Source: a virus | Direction: 5' to 3' (one strand) | IMG/VR virus record: IMGVR_UViG_3300020583_000199 | Coordinates: 1-28,084 of that record | Length of the DNA: 28,084 bases | In this document: one piece after another, positions 27,825 through 28,084 of the stretch | Numbering within the stretch: position 1 is the first letter of the stretch | How the letters are laid out: each line of letters opens with the position of its first letter | Made by a program: the position numbers and the translations under genes | The notes under the pieces: model-generated | What the model saw: only the letters and a program-made list of their open reading frames with translations | Databases searched by the model: none | Told to the model about the DNA's origin: nothing

Positions 27825-28037
27825 CTACGCGCTAAAATTCTGCCCTACAGGTCGCGCTTTACGCTCACGCTGCTCATGCCAGCCATCCTCATACTTCACA
27901 ACCGCAATCTCTTTGCCGTTGACGAATGCAGAGCCAGCCGTGTTGTTGGCCCAAAGGCCGTTGATATGCGCCTCTGCCGTCGTGCCATCCAGCAAGATGA
28001 TTGTCTCAGTTGGCGGCTCATGCCATTGCTTGCTCAT
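27825..28037 (-). CDS. Hypothetical protein, 70 residues
   Basis: Not recognised. Beta-rich pattern (ETIILLDGTTAEAHINGLWA, SAFVNGKEIAVVKYEDGWHE) suggests a small barrel-like fold, with a basic end. GGAGG precedes the ATG at 28037; a frame from 28082 has no ribosome site. Confidence 0.72.
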   Translation of the reverse strand: MSKQWHEPPTETIILLDGTTAEAHINGLWANNTAGSAFVNGKEIAVVKYEDGWHEQRERKARPVGQNFSA

Positions 28038-28084
28038 GATTGCCTCCAGTGACGTGCTACTAATCGTACTGCGAGCGAGCACCA

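Overview
The window is part of the genome of a temperate, tailed double-stranded DNA phage (free phage or prophage), cut inside the portal gene at the left edge. No rRNA, tRNA, CRISPR array, ordinary metabolic gene or transposase was seen. The portal (SPP1 gp6-like) and the large terminase (PBSX/SPP1-like) are of types common in siphoviruses of Gram-positive and related bacteria. Most genes have strong AAGGAG/GGAGG ribosome sites and neighbours often overlap by ATGA. The host cannot be named from the sequence; base composition looks near balanced.

Layout. (1) 1-6.0 kb, minus strand: packaging module transcribed leftwards from a promoter near 6.03 kb: DUF1003 membrane protein, ParB-methyltransferase fusion, small terminase, large terminase, then portal. 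Two HNH endonuclease genes sit between terL and portal, and the portal 5' end is present twice. (2) 6.1-7.7 kb: small unknown minus-strand genes. (3) 7.7-10.1 kb, plus strand: five small genes and a complete tyrosine integrase, with promoter and terminator. (4) 10.4-13.4 kb: small genes around a divergent promoter switch at 11.7 kb, probably a control region. (5) 13.2-19.1 kb, minus strand: replication operon: a small gene, a lambda-O-like initiator with the apparent origin inside its reading frame, DnaB helicase, and a run of small genes ending in an ASCH protein. (6) 19.2-22.5 kb, minus strand: D12 adenine methylase, nucleoside 2-deoxyribosyltransferase-like enzyme, winged-helix-like protein and an AlpA/excisionase-like protein. 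(7) 22.6-25.5 kb, minus strand: a tightly packed operon of about twelve small genes, several with one membrane helix, plus a LysR-type HTH domain on its own. (8) 25.5-28.1 kb: a stand-alone structured RNA, an Arc-like repressor with a palindromic promoter and leaderless start, another excisionase-like protein, a plus-strand lipoprotein gene with its own terminator, and more small genes.

How it fits together. The replication block resembles lambda cII-oop-O-P: a small gene, then an opposing short RNA, then an initiator carrying iterons and an AT-rich stretch, then the helicase. The opposing RNA exists twice (18.74-18.86 and 22.14-22.27 kb). The two copies share promoter spacing, loop motifs and helices, and one helix shows compensatory base changes. 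I regard this RNA pair as the best candidate for an undescribed system. A third, unrelated RNA candidate at 25.5 kb has a promoter, long-range helices and an 11-bp-stem terminator.
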